The notes under the pieces are model-generated. The model was not told the origin of the DNA. It ran no database searches and saw only the letters and a list, made by a program, of their open reading frames with translations. This document shows positions 36,676 to 51,369 of a DNA stretch of 64,000 nucleotides, piece after piece. This stretch comes from Epiperipatus broadwayi. Lineage: Eukaryota > Onychophora > Udeonychophora > Euonychophora > Peripatidae. A program made the position numbers and the translations under genes. Location: contig JAQFVV010000032.1 in NCBI GenBank assembly GCA_028023455.1, positions 746,001-810,000 of the forward strand, read 5' to 3'. The first letter of the stretch is position 1. Each line of letters begins with the position of its first letter.

Positions 36676-37207
36676 AATTGCTGTGTTCACAAGTATGACT
36701 GGGTGGCCAGCGAATATATACAATAAAAGATTCACAATATTTTAAGTAATCAGAATAGCTAATAGTTTGTAACAACACTATCTCTACAGTTTGCTAATGT
36801 TCAATTCCCTTGATGTACATTCAGGCTGACTGCTACAAAGCAATTCACAATGGGATAGGTTTACACACACCTTGGCCTTGGTCCAGTTTAGCTATACATG
36901 AACACATCATAGTGTAGCACTGCAACTGACTATAATCTCCTTACAGCTTCCGTCTCTGCAACAGTCCACCAGTAACTCCTCTTGAAAACCGCTGGAAACT
37001 CAACTCTTTATTCTGCTGCTATCCAGACAGTTTCCTCAGGCTTCAGTCTCCCAATCTCTGTGGGTCTATTCAGCTATGCCCATGAACTACATTTCCACTG
37101 AGCATTGGACATTAACTGAAGCACTGGTATTAGATCTCTCCTAATGGAATTGAACATGAAAGTCAACTGGAGATGTAGTCAAAAAAATGGCCTGACATAT
37201 TTGTTAC
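36676..37207 (-). mobile_element. GC-richer island, possible solo LTR
   Basis: Composition is clearly richer in G+C than both flanks. On the minus strand the island starts TGTAACAAATATGTC and ends near CTTGTGAACACA, giving TG...CA ends. It contains AATAAA near the middle (in GCAGAATAAAGAG), consistent with an LTR of about 530 bp. No target-site duplication is evident and no second copy lies in the window. It could be another kind of repeat. Confidence 0.3.
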
Positions 37208-40200
37208 ATACTCTTTTTATAGCTTTCTGATAACTGCAACAATTAATTACATTCTCCAATAAGGTAAAGTCTCTTATCTAGAAATATTTGCAATCAGAAA
37301 ATATTTCTTGGAATTTTTCCAATCACCATTATGTTAATGCTTTAATTAAATTCCTCAGTTATGAGTACGCGATCTAAAAATAATCTCTTGAATAAATTCT
37401 AGTTTTTCTGGAATGCACAAACTTGTATGCAATTTTTACAAAATATAACATCAATAAATAGCAGAATTGGTGAATAACCAATGTTGATTTGATCTGCAAT
37501 AATAATTTCAGTCTAAAATTAATGTTTAATGTTGATATTTACTTTGGTATTGAAGTCATAAGTGAAACTAAAAGATAAACAGTTATTAAACAAACTCTCA
37601 CAAAAAAAGGGGTTCCTCGTTTTTCTGTAATGATTTTAAGAAATCTTTTTCTATTAATGAATTTTGGAGTGATTAAGCAAATAATGAATATAAAGACTAA
37701 AAAAAATCCAGTTTTAAGAATTACTTATTCGAATGGTTAGTTATTCCAGAAGACATATGACTTCGAGCACACAATTCACAAGTTAAACACAATATTTCCA
37801 TTAAATTGGCTAACTGTGTGTGTGTGATTTGTTTTTGGTTTTTTTTACTTTATTCAGTTGATAATTAATCCAGAAATTTTCATTTATAAGATTGACATCC
37901 CATTCCATTTATTAAAATATATTTAATTTAGTCTTAAAAGCCAAGAATTCGAAGTACTAATACTTTTAAAAATTGTGTATATAGATTAGCGTTTTGCTTT
38001 TGTTCAAAGCCAATTACAAGTGTTAAAATAACAAAAGTCTATTTTATTTAAATTTTGTTAAATAAGAAAGGTTAAACTGCTAAACTTTTCTATCTTTTGT
38101 TTTCTTTTTAATTCTATTCAGCTTAGTATAAATGCTTTCTTTCGTTTAATTAATCCCTAAAGAGGTGGATTTTTTCCCCCTGTTTTTAGAATAAAAATAA
38201 AAGATAAAGCAATTAAGAACGTATATAAAATGATTGCAGTAATTAATTTAAAAGATTTTCTGAATTCAAAAGAAATAAATTGTTTAAAATTTAATTGTCT
38301 TAAACAAATTTATTCTATTTGTTATAAATATATAAATTTACAAAAAGGTTATGTATGTGTATGTTTGTGATAGTCAGGTTTTATCCCGTATCATTAATCT
38401 TCTTGCTTATAGAGAATATAAGTTAAATAAATGGCATTGTGTGTTTATTAAAAGTGTTATTTGAGAAATTTGTCTGCAAAGGTATGTTACATAGGAGCAA
38501 TATAAAAGATTTCCACAATTTCACAAGTATCTTGTGTTCCATTACATAAAAAATAGAGTGACCAGAAGTAAGCAAATCAATATTTTACTACTAAAACTTA
38601 TATTTAGTATTTTTGGTGAATTGTCTTTATAATTTATCACTTTCAATTAACAACAACAGTGAATTAAAATGTGTTTAATTTGTTTCTGCTAAGAAAGAAT
38701 ATATTTAATCAATTTCAATGTTTTTTCCTATTGTACATGAAAATAGTCAGTACTTATGTAATTTGCCTGCTGGAATGCTTACCACCTGTTTTATTTTAAA
38801 TTATCCATTTTCAGGGGCTTCCAACATATGGTATAAACAATATGGCTGACTCTAAGTTATTGTATTCAATATTTACATTATTTTATTTATTAAAATAATA
38901 AAGAAGCACAAAAGCCCAAAGGATTATAATTAAAACTTTTTTAATGCAAATGTAGTAAAGGAAATAAAAATAAAACATGATTAAGCAAACTATAACAATG
39001 CAGTCATCACTTTTACTATCCCATAATTTTGAAAATATGCCACTGAAACACACAAAAACTCAAAGGTTTGTAATTAAAAAAATTTTAATGTAAATTCACT
39101 ATACCAGCTGGAAATTAATCTTAATGCACTCACAAAAAGTGTTTTGAAGCCTTCTAATCATGTTCCTTTTCAAATAGCTAGATATTTAGAACCTATTTAC
39201 ACATGACACCACCACTACATCTTCATTAACACATAAAGTGTAATATCATGACCATTCCACTTTTCAGGCAAGCACTTGCCTCATAATTACAGTAATTCTG
39301 GATATGAGGAAACTGTGTTTGTCACTGATATTTTACAGATTAGTGATAGAGTAGTTGATTCTGAATATAAGATTCTAGGATTGAATCTGGTGCTGTTTTG
39401 TGCAAAAAAAAATTTAATAACTATGTCTTTTTTTTGTTATTATACATATTTTTAGCCATTCTATTAAATAGCTTTTTCTATTTTTTATAATGTTATCTTT
39501 TTATGCCATATTATATTTTTACATGATTTAATAAACAGTTTTTCTTTACATGCCAAAATATTTAATTCTTAACAAATTCCATAATAACATTATTTATTGC
39601 AATTCTCTTGATTGTAATAAAACCCCTATATGATTGCACTATTAACATAGTCTAAAAATGTATCTTGTGGAATAAATCAAGTATTTGATTTTTTATAGTT
39701 ATCCAACATAATTATGAGTAAAGTGCAAACAGTTTTAATGGCTTCTGAGAGTGTATTGAATAAACAATCTAAGTATGAAAATTTTAAATTTCTCCCTTAA
39801 ATCCTGATCAAATCCCTAATTGTCAAATTATATAATAAAATATAATGTATATATTATACAACTTAGTTATTAAACAATATTTTAAAACTTCTGATAGGTT
39901 TAAATAAAAAAAGAGTAATAATTTTATCTTAGGTAATAATCATAAATTATTATTTGGTCTAATTTTATTATTTTAACTTATTAAATCTTTAATTAATAAG
40001 TCACTTAATTTTCTTTATTTGTCTATGACTTTGGATGATCACGTAAATTTTATCAGTTGTATAATTTTTTGGTAATTATTTCCTTGTTGTAACATATTTT
40101 AATTAAGAGGACACTGATAATTGAATGGGGGGATTTAATTAATTTTGATCCTTGTCAGAAAAAGGGGGTATAAAAGTCAGTTTACTGTTGTTGTTAGTGG

Positions 40201-42017
40201 CTCTTGTTCTCTGTTCATTGAACCACCAGTTACTGATTGCATTCTTAATAGTGTTAATTTTTTATAATCATTATATTTTTTTATTAAAACAGTGTAAAAT
40301 TATTAACTTGATATCTCTACAGTCCATAATGTTTGGCTATGCAATTTTTTTAAGGTATCCTATTTTTATGTTATCTTAATTCAGTTATGATCTATTTTAT
40401 AATTAAATGCTATGAGGGAATTTCAACGTAAGAATGGCACAGTTTCAGCAATTCTATTTTAAAGTAAATTACCTAACAAACCAGGTGAAAATAGTTATAT
40501 TCAAAATTATAACAGACTTTTTACTTTTTTATCTCTTATTGTTAGCAGTCATCATATATAGGGGAGGAAAACTAAAAATTCCAAATTTAATTAAATGACG
40601 AGAATAGAAGAACACTAAAATATTGCTGAATAATTATAATTTATTTCAATTATTTTATGTTAATTCTTACATACTAATTGTATGATGGCTAAATTATTAT
40701 AACCTTTAATAAAATTTACGAATATGAAATGTATTCAGAAGAACTGACTTGCCACAAATAAACCAGGATAATTTCCATTTATGTTTTGCTCTGCTTCATT
40801 TGGGGAGAAAATTTAATGAATGCATTCAATAAAATGTTAAGCTAAGATGTTGTGGAAGAAGCTAAAATTTAAAATATTGATGAATAGTTTGCTAGGTTAA
40901 TGATAACGGACATTTGATTATGCCATATCAACTTGAAGACTATTGAAATTGTTGCAATTTTATGAAGAAAATTATTATAATAATAATTTTGCTTAAATTA
41001 TGGAAAACTTATAGCATGTGCTGAAAGATATATGTGTTCTCAGAAGAGGAAAGAAATGTGAACTCTTTTAAAATAAAATGTATTTACTTCATAAAAGTAG
41101 CTTTAATAATATTTCTATAATTATTTGAAAGATAAAAATCAATAATTAATTAATATATGCATTCTAAAAAGAACACAATGAAAATTTGAAAACTTCATTT
41201 ATCTCCAATATAACCACAGTTATCCTGTAATAATTGTCCAGACCACTTTTAATATACATGAATATTTCATATAGCTAGATTATCCTACATGTGTATCTTC
41301 ATATTGGATCCAAATCCTTTGTTATTAGAAATAAAATTTTAATTAATGTATATTTTTTACTATTTAATCTAAAGAATTACAGTTGCCAAAAATCTTCATT
41401 AAATAAAATGTATACTATTACTGCAAATGCTTCATTTTCCACACAAGTAGTTGGAGAAGGACTTTATGTCCTTGATGTGTAGCTCACTATGGAAGTAGTT
41501 CTGCCAAAGAACTAATGTTTTTAAAAAAAAATTATTGGTAAAATTTTATTTTTATTTTTGTAACATTTATGTGTAAATGTGTTTATTTTTATTATGTACT
41601 ACTTTTAAGAGCTTATGACAAAATGTGTAGGTATTTTTATTATTTCTAAATGAAATCTATCCTTCGAGTATGAAATGATACAGATAAAATTTGTGGTTTA
41701 TATTTTATGCAATATGAGATATTTATCTCATAGGAGGAGTATTCTGTAATATTTTAATATATTTTACAGGTAAAACAGCTTACTCAAATTTATCAAAAGG
41801 ACATATTTTACAATTTTTATTCTATAATAACTTACTTTTATTACATTTGAATGGAATTTTATTTTGCTCTTACCCATTTGATAGACAATTTTCTTTATTC
41901 TTATTATGTCCACTTTATTTTAAAAGTATTTATGCTATTCATTGTATGTCTGTGTATTTCTTGTTTAAAGCTAAATATTATTGTACTAGTTTAGATATAT
42001 TTTACTGTCATTTAACT
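37208..42017. other. AT-rich intergenic DNA, no supported gene
   Basis: About 4.8 kb. A diverged pair of segments (38890-38960 and 39045-39110, sharing AAAGG.TT.TAATTAAAA) may be an old duplication. The hydrophobic frame at 40152-40379 follows GGGTATAAAAGTCAGTT, a TATA-box-like string, but has no homology I recognise. No RNA genes seen. Confidence 0.5.
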
Positions 42018-42399
<382 letters not shown>

Positions 42400-45300
42400 G
42401 TTACTCATTGGTTTCAGACATTGCTTAACATGTGAATTTTTAATGTAAACTTGAAGTTATTATTACTAGTGATATTTTGTGCTATCTTGACAGTTTTTAG
42501 TGTTGGAATATGCCTATTATCTGCATACTTTATTAGATATTGTTATGTATTATGCTTTGTGGGATGGAGATGCTCTCCCCATTGTACTCTGTATTTTTTC
42601 ATGAGAGGATTTGTGATGTATTTTTATAGTATATTTATTGTGTGGTCAATGTGGCCAGGTCCCAGGAAAGGATCATCTATAATTGAGTATATTTATTATA
42701 TAGCTGATGTACCTAAATTCCAAGAGAGAATTATCTTTGGTGCATTTTTCCAGTTCCTTGAGTGGTGAGACTGTCTCCACACCTAAATTTATACCTGAGA
42801 GATAGGCTTTGGAAGCCACCATTCCAATGTTAGATAATTTTGTTTTACATAGATTAGATAGTATTTTGTCCCTCGTGTAAATTAAATATATATTTTTCCA
42901 CCATTGAAGGTGTAGATTATTGTATTTATTAATAGTAATGGCAAAGATAGGTTAGTTTCTCAGGGTACACTTTGTCATTTGTAGTGCCTTAGTTAAGTAA
43001 ATCAATGTCTGTATTGTGCTATTGGGCCTTTCTAGTAGTCCACAAGCAAACCAACAGAGCAGAATTAATTTTAAATTGCATATTTTTAAATGCTTAATTA
43101 TAATAGGAATGCACATACACAATGTTTATTTTATCAATGCCTGCAAGATATTCATCACTGGATCAGTAAATGATTTAAAGTTAAACTTATTATTTTTTAT
43201 GTCAACATTGTTAAATAATTTATACATATATCTGACTTATGATGAATGATCCATATTTCTTTTTTATTTTATTTTAATAGTATAGACAATTATTTGATTT
43301 TATTCAATGTAGTAATAAAGTTATTACCATTATATGAGGGTAATAGTTTAAACCAGATCTCTTGTAATTAAATAAATATCATTTATTTTAATTATATTTA
43401 TATAATGAAGAAGATAGTTTAATTCATAATTTGAATAGGGGATATATTTGTAAAATATCTATTAGCTTATAATTAAAGCTACTATCATATTGTTAAATTT
43501 TATCATTAAACATTTGTTTAATATAGCAGCTAAATAAAAATAGCTTAGAAATGTACATTACAGCTAGTCTGTTTAATTTGATATTTTTATTCAAAAATAT
43601 GTGAATATAATGTACTATTTAAATAGTAATTGTAACTTAAATAATCATCATTCTTTTTTTTTTATAAGACAATCTTGACTTGGAAAAAAATGCATTCTAG
43701 TATTCAGTAACAGTGCTTATGCTGCCCTGTAACTTTTGAACAATCTTGTACATACTTTATGTTATAATTGATTAATAAATTTATTGTTAAATATTTAATT
43801 TTCATTTTGGGGTCTATTTTTTATATGTGAAATGTTTTATTGAATCCTGAATTCTTAAGATACCAGAAATCTCAATATAACAGATAAACAATCCCTATGC
43901 TAATCTCAAAACTACTATTTATGATCAATTATTTTATAAGAGTTTTAATTAAAGATTGGATTGCAATTTTTAAAAACAAACATTTATTTAACTTTGCAAT
44001 GAGTTTTATTTCAACCCATTGTTCAGACTGCACATTATTCCATTTATCTTATTAATAAAATTATAAGAGTTAATTAATTCTAATTATTTTATTGTGTTGT
44101 CAATGATGGTAGAGGGACATAAAATGTACCCTTTTCTTTCTATTATTCTGAATGATATCCTGGATAAAAGGCTATAATTATTCCAAATTTGTAGATAATT
44201 ATTTGATATCAGTATTAGTCATATTAAATGCTTCTTAAAATAATTATTATTGTTATTGTTAAATATTAGAATACATTAGCTTTTGAGAGAAGTAAATGTC
44301 TTCTATAGCCTACCAGGATGTCAGGCATTTGTTTGACAACACAACACTATAGAACAATTTCGGAAATGGTTAAAAAAAACAGAGATCATTGTTTATTACT
44401 TTGTAAATTATCAACTTAGTATTTCTATAATAAATGTAGTGGTGGTATAAGAATCTTATTATTTTTCTAATGTACCATAAGAAAAGTACTTTGCATTTTT
44501 CTTTTACTCTACAAGAGTAGAGTTTGTATCAGATCATATTGGCAAATTATTAAATGCTTTGTGAGATATTAAAGAAGATATGGGAACCTAGGAGAAGATA
44601 TTACTTTTAAAAGTGTAAATGTTGGTAGCTCAGAGAATGTGTTTGATGGAGGTAGAAATCTATTTTATATTTAAATTATTAATTGGAAAATGGTTAAAGT
44701 TTTTCTCTCTTCCCAAATTGCTTGTTTAATTTATAATAGTTTATTTTATTACTGTTTTAAAATTTTCTTTCTTTATTTTAAATGCATATCTCTGTAGCTA
44801 AATTATTTTATAACTAACCAACCCCTGAGCTTAGCCCACATTTCATTGTGTTGATCTATTGATCCATTCATCTTTTAAGAGTCTCACGTCATATTCATAC
44901 CCGTATCAATCTCCTTATTTAGTCATTATTTTTATGGTTAGAATATATATATATATGTATATATATATATATGGGGGGGGTAGTGTGTGATCAAACTATA
45001 TCAAAACAATGATAATTAAATCATTAAAATGATTGTAAAATTAAGGAGTAATATCCAAATATTGTCAATTGGAATATAATTATCTGTGGCATGCAATCAT
45101 CAAATATGGGAGGATTTTACCATCAAAATTATATGGGGAAATTCAGGATGATTACAAATATGAACAAAATAATAATGATGATTATAAGCACTTATCATAA
45201 TTATTTAATCAGAAATTGAAAAATCATTCAGATTTATTTTCATTATGCAGTTATATATAAACATTAATGTCTTTCTGTCTTTTCTAAAAACCAATCTTAA

Positions 45301-48253
45301 ATATTATTTCTATTATATGGATTTCTTAATAACATTTTGGAGAATATATATATATCAAAAATATTGCTGAACATATGTGTATATGTAAAAATGATATAAG
45401 CTGCAATCAATACATGAAATAAATAAATAAATCACAATAAGCTTTTAGTTTTGAAAAACATTAAATAATAAATTACAGAAACACTTTCAATTACTATCTT
45501 GTAATTTTTTATCTTTTGATTTATTTATTTATGTATATATACATATAGATAAATAAATCATATTAATAAATGTTTAAAAAACACTAAAATTTGTAAATTT
45601 AATAAATTTTACATTATGGCAATTGCCATTTTCCCATCTCTGAGTGTCAGACATGTTTATGTTTATTAGTAATGATTATTGACTTATGCTGAAAGCATAT
45701 ATTTTTTATTCTTTGCTTTATTATCCTTTTCAAATGTAATTTGCATTGTTTTGCATAATAAAATGTTTTCTAAGCATAATAAGTCTACACAGACTTAAAA
45801 ATATCAAAACAACTAAAGAGGACACATTTTGTTATAATGAGATTATTATGTTTCCTAAAATAAAAATTCTTATATAAAAAAGATATCACTCAAAACATAT
45901 TTAATTGTGATGAAAGTTAAAATTTCACTATTCATTTTATTTAAAAATAATAATATACTTCAGTAAGTTTTTTAATTAATATGAATATATACACACACAC
46001 ACTAAATATATATGTTGATATGTCCCATTAATTTTATTATTAATATTTGCATTATTATTATTCTTTAACTTTGTTTATATTATAATATTAATTTATAAGT
46101 GTATACTATATATGTAAAAAAAATCTGTATTATATATATATATATATTGGTGTATGGAAAACATTATACAGTTGCAGTTCAATAATCAATATGTATTCTG
46201 TTATAATCACAGCTTAACAAAAAAAGTAAATTATTATAATATGATGCATGATATGCATGTAGAGGCTTAAAATAAAGTATAGCAAATATTACAGTTTCAT
46301 TGTACTTTATTTTACTTTGGTTATTTTTACTAGTATAGTATTGAATAAGATCATATTGTATGCATGTAAATAATTTTGTTTGTTTATTTAAAGTTTTTGG
46401 ATAACATATAATGAAAGTAAACAGGTAAAACTCTCCATACAGTACAAGTTTGTAAAATAATAATAACAAAAAGGAAAATACATATTTTTGGACAATTATG
46501 CACAGAAATTATATAGAACATGATTCAATTACATCCTCATATTACTAAGGGAAGATCTCTATTGTGTTTATATAATGAAAGTAGTGAATATTGTTAGAGT
46601 GTATACCATAGCTTCAATGTAATAGCAAAATTAAATTTAAAAAAAATTCTCACAACCATGATTTTATGTATAAAAATAACTCGACCAAAATCTAAAACAA
46701 ACAACACCTATATATTCAACATAAAACTAACTAATATCTTTAGAATTAACTTTTTTAGTAATCTACAAAAAGTTTTTGGGACATGTTATGGGAATGCTGA
46801 TCACTTCAGCTTTAACTTATTCTCTTGCAGCTATCCTTAGTATTTATTTGCTGTTTTTGTGTCCATATGATACCCAAAACTGGAAAACAAAATAATATTA
46901 ACATTAATTTTTTTTTAAATCACAAGATGTCAGTGTTGTGCAGAGAAATATACTACAAATGATTCAGCAATAATTGGTAACTTCTTTTCTCATCCCAATA
47001 GCATTTGCTAAAGCTTTTGAGAATGCTTATGCTTTTGATAAATTTCAAAAATTAAAATATTTATTTTCCATAATCTGCACATATTTATGATTATTTTTAC
47101 AAAATATTTATAAAATATTTATTTTTTGAAAAGAATAATATGATTAGATACAGATTTTATATGAAAATATTTACTTTTAGAAGGAAACAAATTAAGAAAA
47201 ATCAATAACATACAGCATAACCTGTAATGGGATAAAAAAAAAAAAAAAGGCACACATTCATATTAATGACAGCTATTGTTTTTTATCATTTTTTAAGAAT
47301 TGTAAATAGAATATTGAATTTTAAGCAGAATTTTGTCAGATTTATATAATATAAACATTACTTAATTTCAGTTTTAAAAACTGAATGAAAATAAACCTAA
47401 TTTTAATATTTTTGTCAGAAATATAATAACTATCCAATAGAAATGGCTATAATTCTTATTAAATATTTTAGTTTATTATTTTTTTATACTTACAAAATTG
47501 AAACAATATTTTTAAAAAATAATTTGAAATTTGTGAAAATGTAATAAAGAGTAAAGATAAATTTAATAAAACAAAAAGTTGAAAATTTAATCCAACCAGT
47601 GATTATGGATGTCAAAAAATTATGAACAGTTAAAGAATTAAAGAAAGTTCTTGAATGCAAATCAATGCAAAAAAGCCTTTGGATTTTTTTAAATGTTACC
47701 TTTATAAAAAAAAAAATAACTTTTGCATGTATGAACAATATTTTATCAGTATCACAGTCATAAATGCATAAAGCTAAAATAATATATTTGTTTCATAACT
47801 CTACTTTTATAAATTTTAGTTCTTTTGTGAAAACATTTATTCTTCACCACCTTAATTCTTTAAGTTTGTATTTTGAATGTTACTTTTTTTGTAAATACTC
47901 ACCTTTGTTTAAAATTAATCAAAGTTTTTTTCAGAAAGAGTACTATTGTTCTTTAACTTTAGATTGCAGTAAATGATAATGACCTGCATTTTTTTATAAA
48001 ATAACTTTTAATGTAATACTTTTATTGATGTTAAAGTTGACTGAAATAACCTGAAGAAGTCAGTATTTTATGCATCTTTTTCTTTTGACAAAATAAAATG
48101 CCCAGAGGACATTCATGTTCTTCAGGTGCATGTGAACATTTTGAAGTGTAATTTAAAATATTTTTGTTTATTTATAAAATATTTTTGATTATTTTTACAC
48201 ACTAATTGAGTGATTATTATAAATAAATATGTAAGTAAACTTTCAATTTATTC
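42400..48253. other. AT-rich intergenic DNA, no supported gene
   Basis: About 5.9 kb of AT-rich DNA. The frame at 42451-42768 is hydrophobic and starts only at a non-ATG codon. No conserved motif is visible. TA microsatellites occur near 44945-44973 (ending in a G-run), 45345 and 46133-46147. Frames at 46179-46469 and 47490-47976 are low-complexity. Confidence 0.5.
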
Positions 48254-48497
48254 TGTGATAATATGTTAGACTATTTCCATCATCTATCATTACATGTTTA
48301 ATGTCTAGAAAAAATTTAAACTTTATTTAAACTTTTCTAAATACAAACAACTGCTAATAATAACTTCTGTTATTTACTAACCTATGTGTTATTATTAACA
48401 GTTATTTGTATTTGGAAAAATGTAAAGAAAATTTAAATTTTTCTAGACATTCCACATTTAATGAAAGTTGGTGGAAATAGTCCAACATATTATCACA
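48254..48497. repeat. foldback element, ~110-bp arms
   Basis: Left tip TGTGATAATATGTTAGACTA and right tip TAGTCCAACATATTATCACA are reverse complements with one mismatch. The arms continue through TCTAGAAAAAATTTAAA / TTTAAATTTTTCTAGA and ACAAACAACTG-type blocks to a short AT loop. A non-autonomous TIR element with no coding. Confidence 0.85.
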
Positions 48498-49396
48498 TTT
48501 AAAATATTATCAACATAAATCTTCAGGTTTTAATTTATTCATTTATGTTTTACTTTTAGAAATAGAAGTTAATAAACGATTGCAATATAAAGAAAAAAAT
48601 GACAATGCCTATTATATTATTATTTATCAAAATTGACTTGTTATTAAAATCTTTTTAATTACTGTAATTTTTGTAAAAAAAAAAAATCAGATTTTAAAGC
48701 AGAATTTGATAGAGTTATCATAAATATATCTTCATTCATTCAGAAATAAACAAACTTAAAATAAAAATAATTTTGTTAATTTTTATTTTTAGTGCTTACA
48801 TAAATATTTGGGATGAATACATTGTTATATTTACAGGTCAGATTTTAAATATTTAAAATAATCAAATGTGATTTATTTGGAATATTATTGGCTTATAAAA
48901 TTAAATTAATAAAATTTTATTTAATTTCTTTCTCATCTTCAATTTCTCTCTATTTTTATTTTTTTTATTATTCTCTCATAATTTTATTTCTCAAATCTTT
49001 AAATCATTCAACTCATTTTCTTTATTTTCTTGATCGTTTGTTCTTTCCACCAATCAAGTCTTTTGAGCAGACCAATCACAAAATTCCTTCTTTGTTGTTT
49101 GTTTTTCTTTTTATAAAAAGCCACAATTCTATTTTACATCAAAGAGAATCAAGTCCAATTTATTAAATTTTAAAGAAAATAAAGATTTAAAAAAAAACAG
49201 AAAAGGTGATTATAAATCGTTAACTGGTAGTGGAAACGTAATACATACCTAAAATTTAAAACTTTAACTCTTAACATTGTTTTTTAAGTTTCTTTAGCAG
49301 CCATTTGGATTATATTGGCAATATTTTATTTTTATGATTAAATTTAGTTTTAGTTTTAGAATAAACTTTATTCAAGGAAATATATATATCTAACCA
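48498..49396. other. AT-rich, no feature recognised
   Basis: About 900 bp upstream of the RTE element. The 92-codon frame at 48888-49166 is T-rich low complexity. TA run just before the LINE. Confidence 0.55.
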
Positions 49397-49463
49397 AGGC
49401 AGCGGTTGGTGGCCGAAGGCGGAGGGTGCTAAGAATCCCCTGATTGCGGACCCAGGCTGCCAT

Positions 49464-50640
49464 TTGATGACGACTTTTTATTTAGGTACTTACAACTGCA
49501 GATCACTTTCAAGTGAAGAAAGATTGCAAGAATTAGAAGAAGAACTGTCTTATATTAAATGGGACATTATTGGACTTTGTGAAGTTAGAAGAAAAGGAGA
49601 AGAAACAATTGATTTAAAAAGTGGACATATACTCTATTATAAAGGCACACATATTGGAAATACAAGTGGAGTAGAATTCATTATAAATAAAAAGTGAAAA
49701 AACAATATTGTGGAGATTGATGGTGTATCGGACAGAGTGGCAAGATTAGTTATACAACTTAATAGCAGATACCAAATGGAGATAATTCAGGTTTATGCCC
49801 CAACAAGTTCTCATAGTGATGAAGTAGTAGAAGATTTTTATATGGATGTACAAAAGGCTTTTGATCAGAGTAAGCAACATTTTAAAATTGTTATGGGAGA
49901 CTTTAATGCTAGAATTGGTAGACAAATGAAAGATGAAATTGCTGTAGGTAATTTTGGTTATGGTAATAGAAATGAGAGAGGACATAGACTTGTGGAGTTT
50001 GCAGAAAAAGAAAAACTTTATATTATGAATTCATTTTTTGAGAAAAATGTTAAAAGGAAATGGACATGGAAGCATCCAAATGAAGGTACAGCAGAATTGG
50101 ATTATATTTTGACTAACAGAAAATACATATTTCAAGATTGTAATGTTCTTAATAAATTTAACACAGGAAGTGATCATCGATTAGTAAGGTGTAAGTTACG
50201 TGTTAATGTAAAACTAGAGAGACAAAAATTATTAAGAAACACAATATTTACAGTTGATATTCCTAATCTTCAGAAACATTCTAATGAATTTAAATTAGAA
50301 CTTACAAATAGGTTTCAAGTGTTAGGAGATTTTGAACATGATTCAGATTTGAATGAAATTAATATGAAAATAACTGATACATTTTTAAAAACTGCAACAA
50401 ACATAGCTGGTAGAAAAAAGCAGCAATTGACTAATAAAATTTCTACTGAGACTAGAGAATTTATGAAGAAAAGAAGGAATATGAAGATATACAAAAATGA
50501 TGTATTAAAAAGAATTGAATATCTCGAATTTTGTAAAATGGTACGGAAAAGAGTTGAAAATGATATAAGAAAGTATAACTGTGAAATAGCAAGGAATATA
50601 ATTAAATATTTATTATTAGATGTAATTAAAGCTTATGAGA
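49464..50640 (+). pseudogene. RTE ORF, N-terminal part: apurinic-like endonuclease
   Basis: Opens with the ATG at 49464 and reads LGTYNCRSLSSEERL (first Asn motif), GLCEVRRKGEE (catalytic Glu), IIQVYAPTSSHSDE, IVMGDFNARIGRQ (Asp/Asn) and TGSDHRLVRCKL (SDH). This is the full set of AP-endonuclease motifs that nick target DNA for target-primed reverse transcription. A TGA at 49695-49697 sits where Trp is likely (KK-W-KNN); frame and similarity continue past it, so it is a single nonsense change. The domain is followed by a basic, helical linker (RKKQQLTNKIS...). Text stops resembling RTE after IKAYEI at about 50640, the edge of the insert. Confidence 0.9.
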
Positions 50641-50975
50641 TATATATATATTATATAATTATATATATATTATTATTATTAATAGTTATATATTAATATT
50701 ATAGTAAAATATATTATATTAAAATATAAAACAATATGTTATATAAATACAAACTTATCTAATATATTAATGTCAAATAAATAATTCCAATTAGGTTTTA
50801 TTGTATTCTTTAAAAAATATTAGATTAAAATCTAATTATTAACCGCTACTTAAATACAACTATGCAATACCATTATATTAAGTCCACGATTTTTAAATCA
50901 TATAAATATTAATTTTTATTGTCATTATTTTTCACCCATTCAATATATTTTTTTTTTTGTTTTGACACGATTCAT

Positions 50976-50997
50976 ATTTCACGCATCTGCGTGAAAT
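50976..50997. other. perfect hairpin in putative mitochondrial control region
   Basis: ATTTCACGCA, loop TC, TGCGTGAAAT: ten base pairs, in otherwise AT-rich sequence. Such hairpins are common in mitochondrial noncoding regions. Confidence 0.8.
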
Positions 50998-51292
50998 CAC
51001 TTATACCCTTGACATATTAATTACATCAATAAGCTTTTATATATATATACATCATCAATGTACACCAAATCTGGCTAACTTATTTAATTAACAATTAAAA
51101 GCAAATTGCTTACAAATATTCATTCAACTTTTAAACGCAAATTAAACTTTATAATTTAAATATACAAACATATTCAATATATACTATTAAAAAAACTTTT
51201 TTTAGTAAAAATAACCAATATTTCATTATTTTTTAATAAAATTTTATATCAAAATATATCAATCCATATAAATATAAATTCTTTTTTACATC

Positions 51293-51318
51293 GACTCGCC
51301 AAAAAAAAAAGGCGAGTC
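51293..51318. other. perfect hairpin with A10 loop
   Basis: GACTCGCC, ten A, GGCGAGTC. A GC-rich 8-bp stem is striking in this background. It lies beside the tRNA-like hairpin and may mark an origin or processing structure of the source mitochondrial genome. Confidence 0.85.
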
Positions 51319-51366
51319 ATAAAATTTAATAAATTTACAATTTATTGATTCTTAAATTAGTTTATT
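51319..51366. tRNA. tRNA-like hairpin, mitochondrial (Tyr on minus or Val on plus)
   Basis: AATAAA, loop TTTACAA, TTTATT forms an anticodon-type stem-loop. Read on the minus strand the loop is TTGTAAA (anticodon GTA, Tyr); on the plus strand TTTACAA (TAC, Val). The other arms are not clear, so strand and identity are undecided. Confidence 0.3.
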
Positions 51367-51369
51367 ATT

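Noticed and set aside
40152-40379. Leu-rich frame after a TATA-like string
   Set aside because: Low complexity, no downstream coding partner. The TATA-like string alone is weak evidence for a promoter or LTR.
42451-42768. 105-codon hydrophobic frame
   Set aside because: Starts only at a non-ATG codon and has no motif. Hydrophobicity is expected from T-rich DNA.
50720-50859. A third mitochondrial tRNA (Leu or Lys) in the left part of the NUMT
   Set aside because: TTAGA...TCTAA forms a stem, but the loop is six rather than seven bases and no other arm pairs convincingly.
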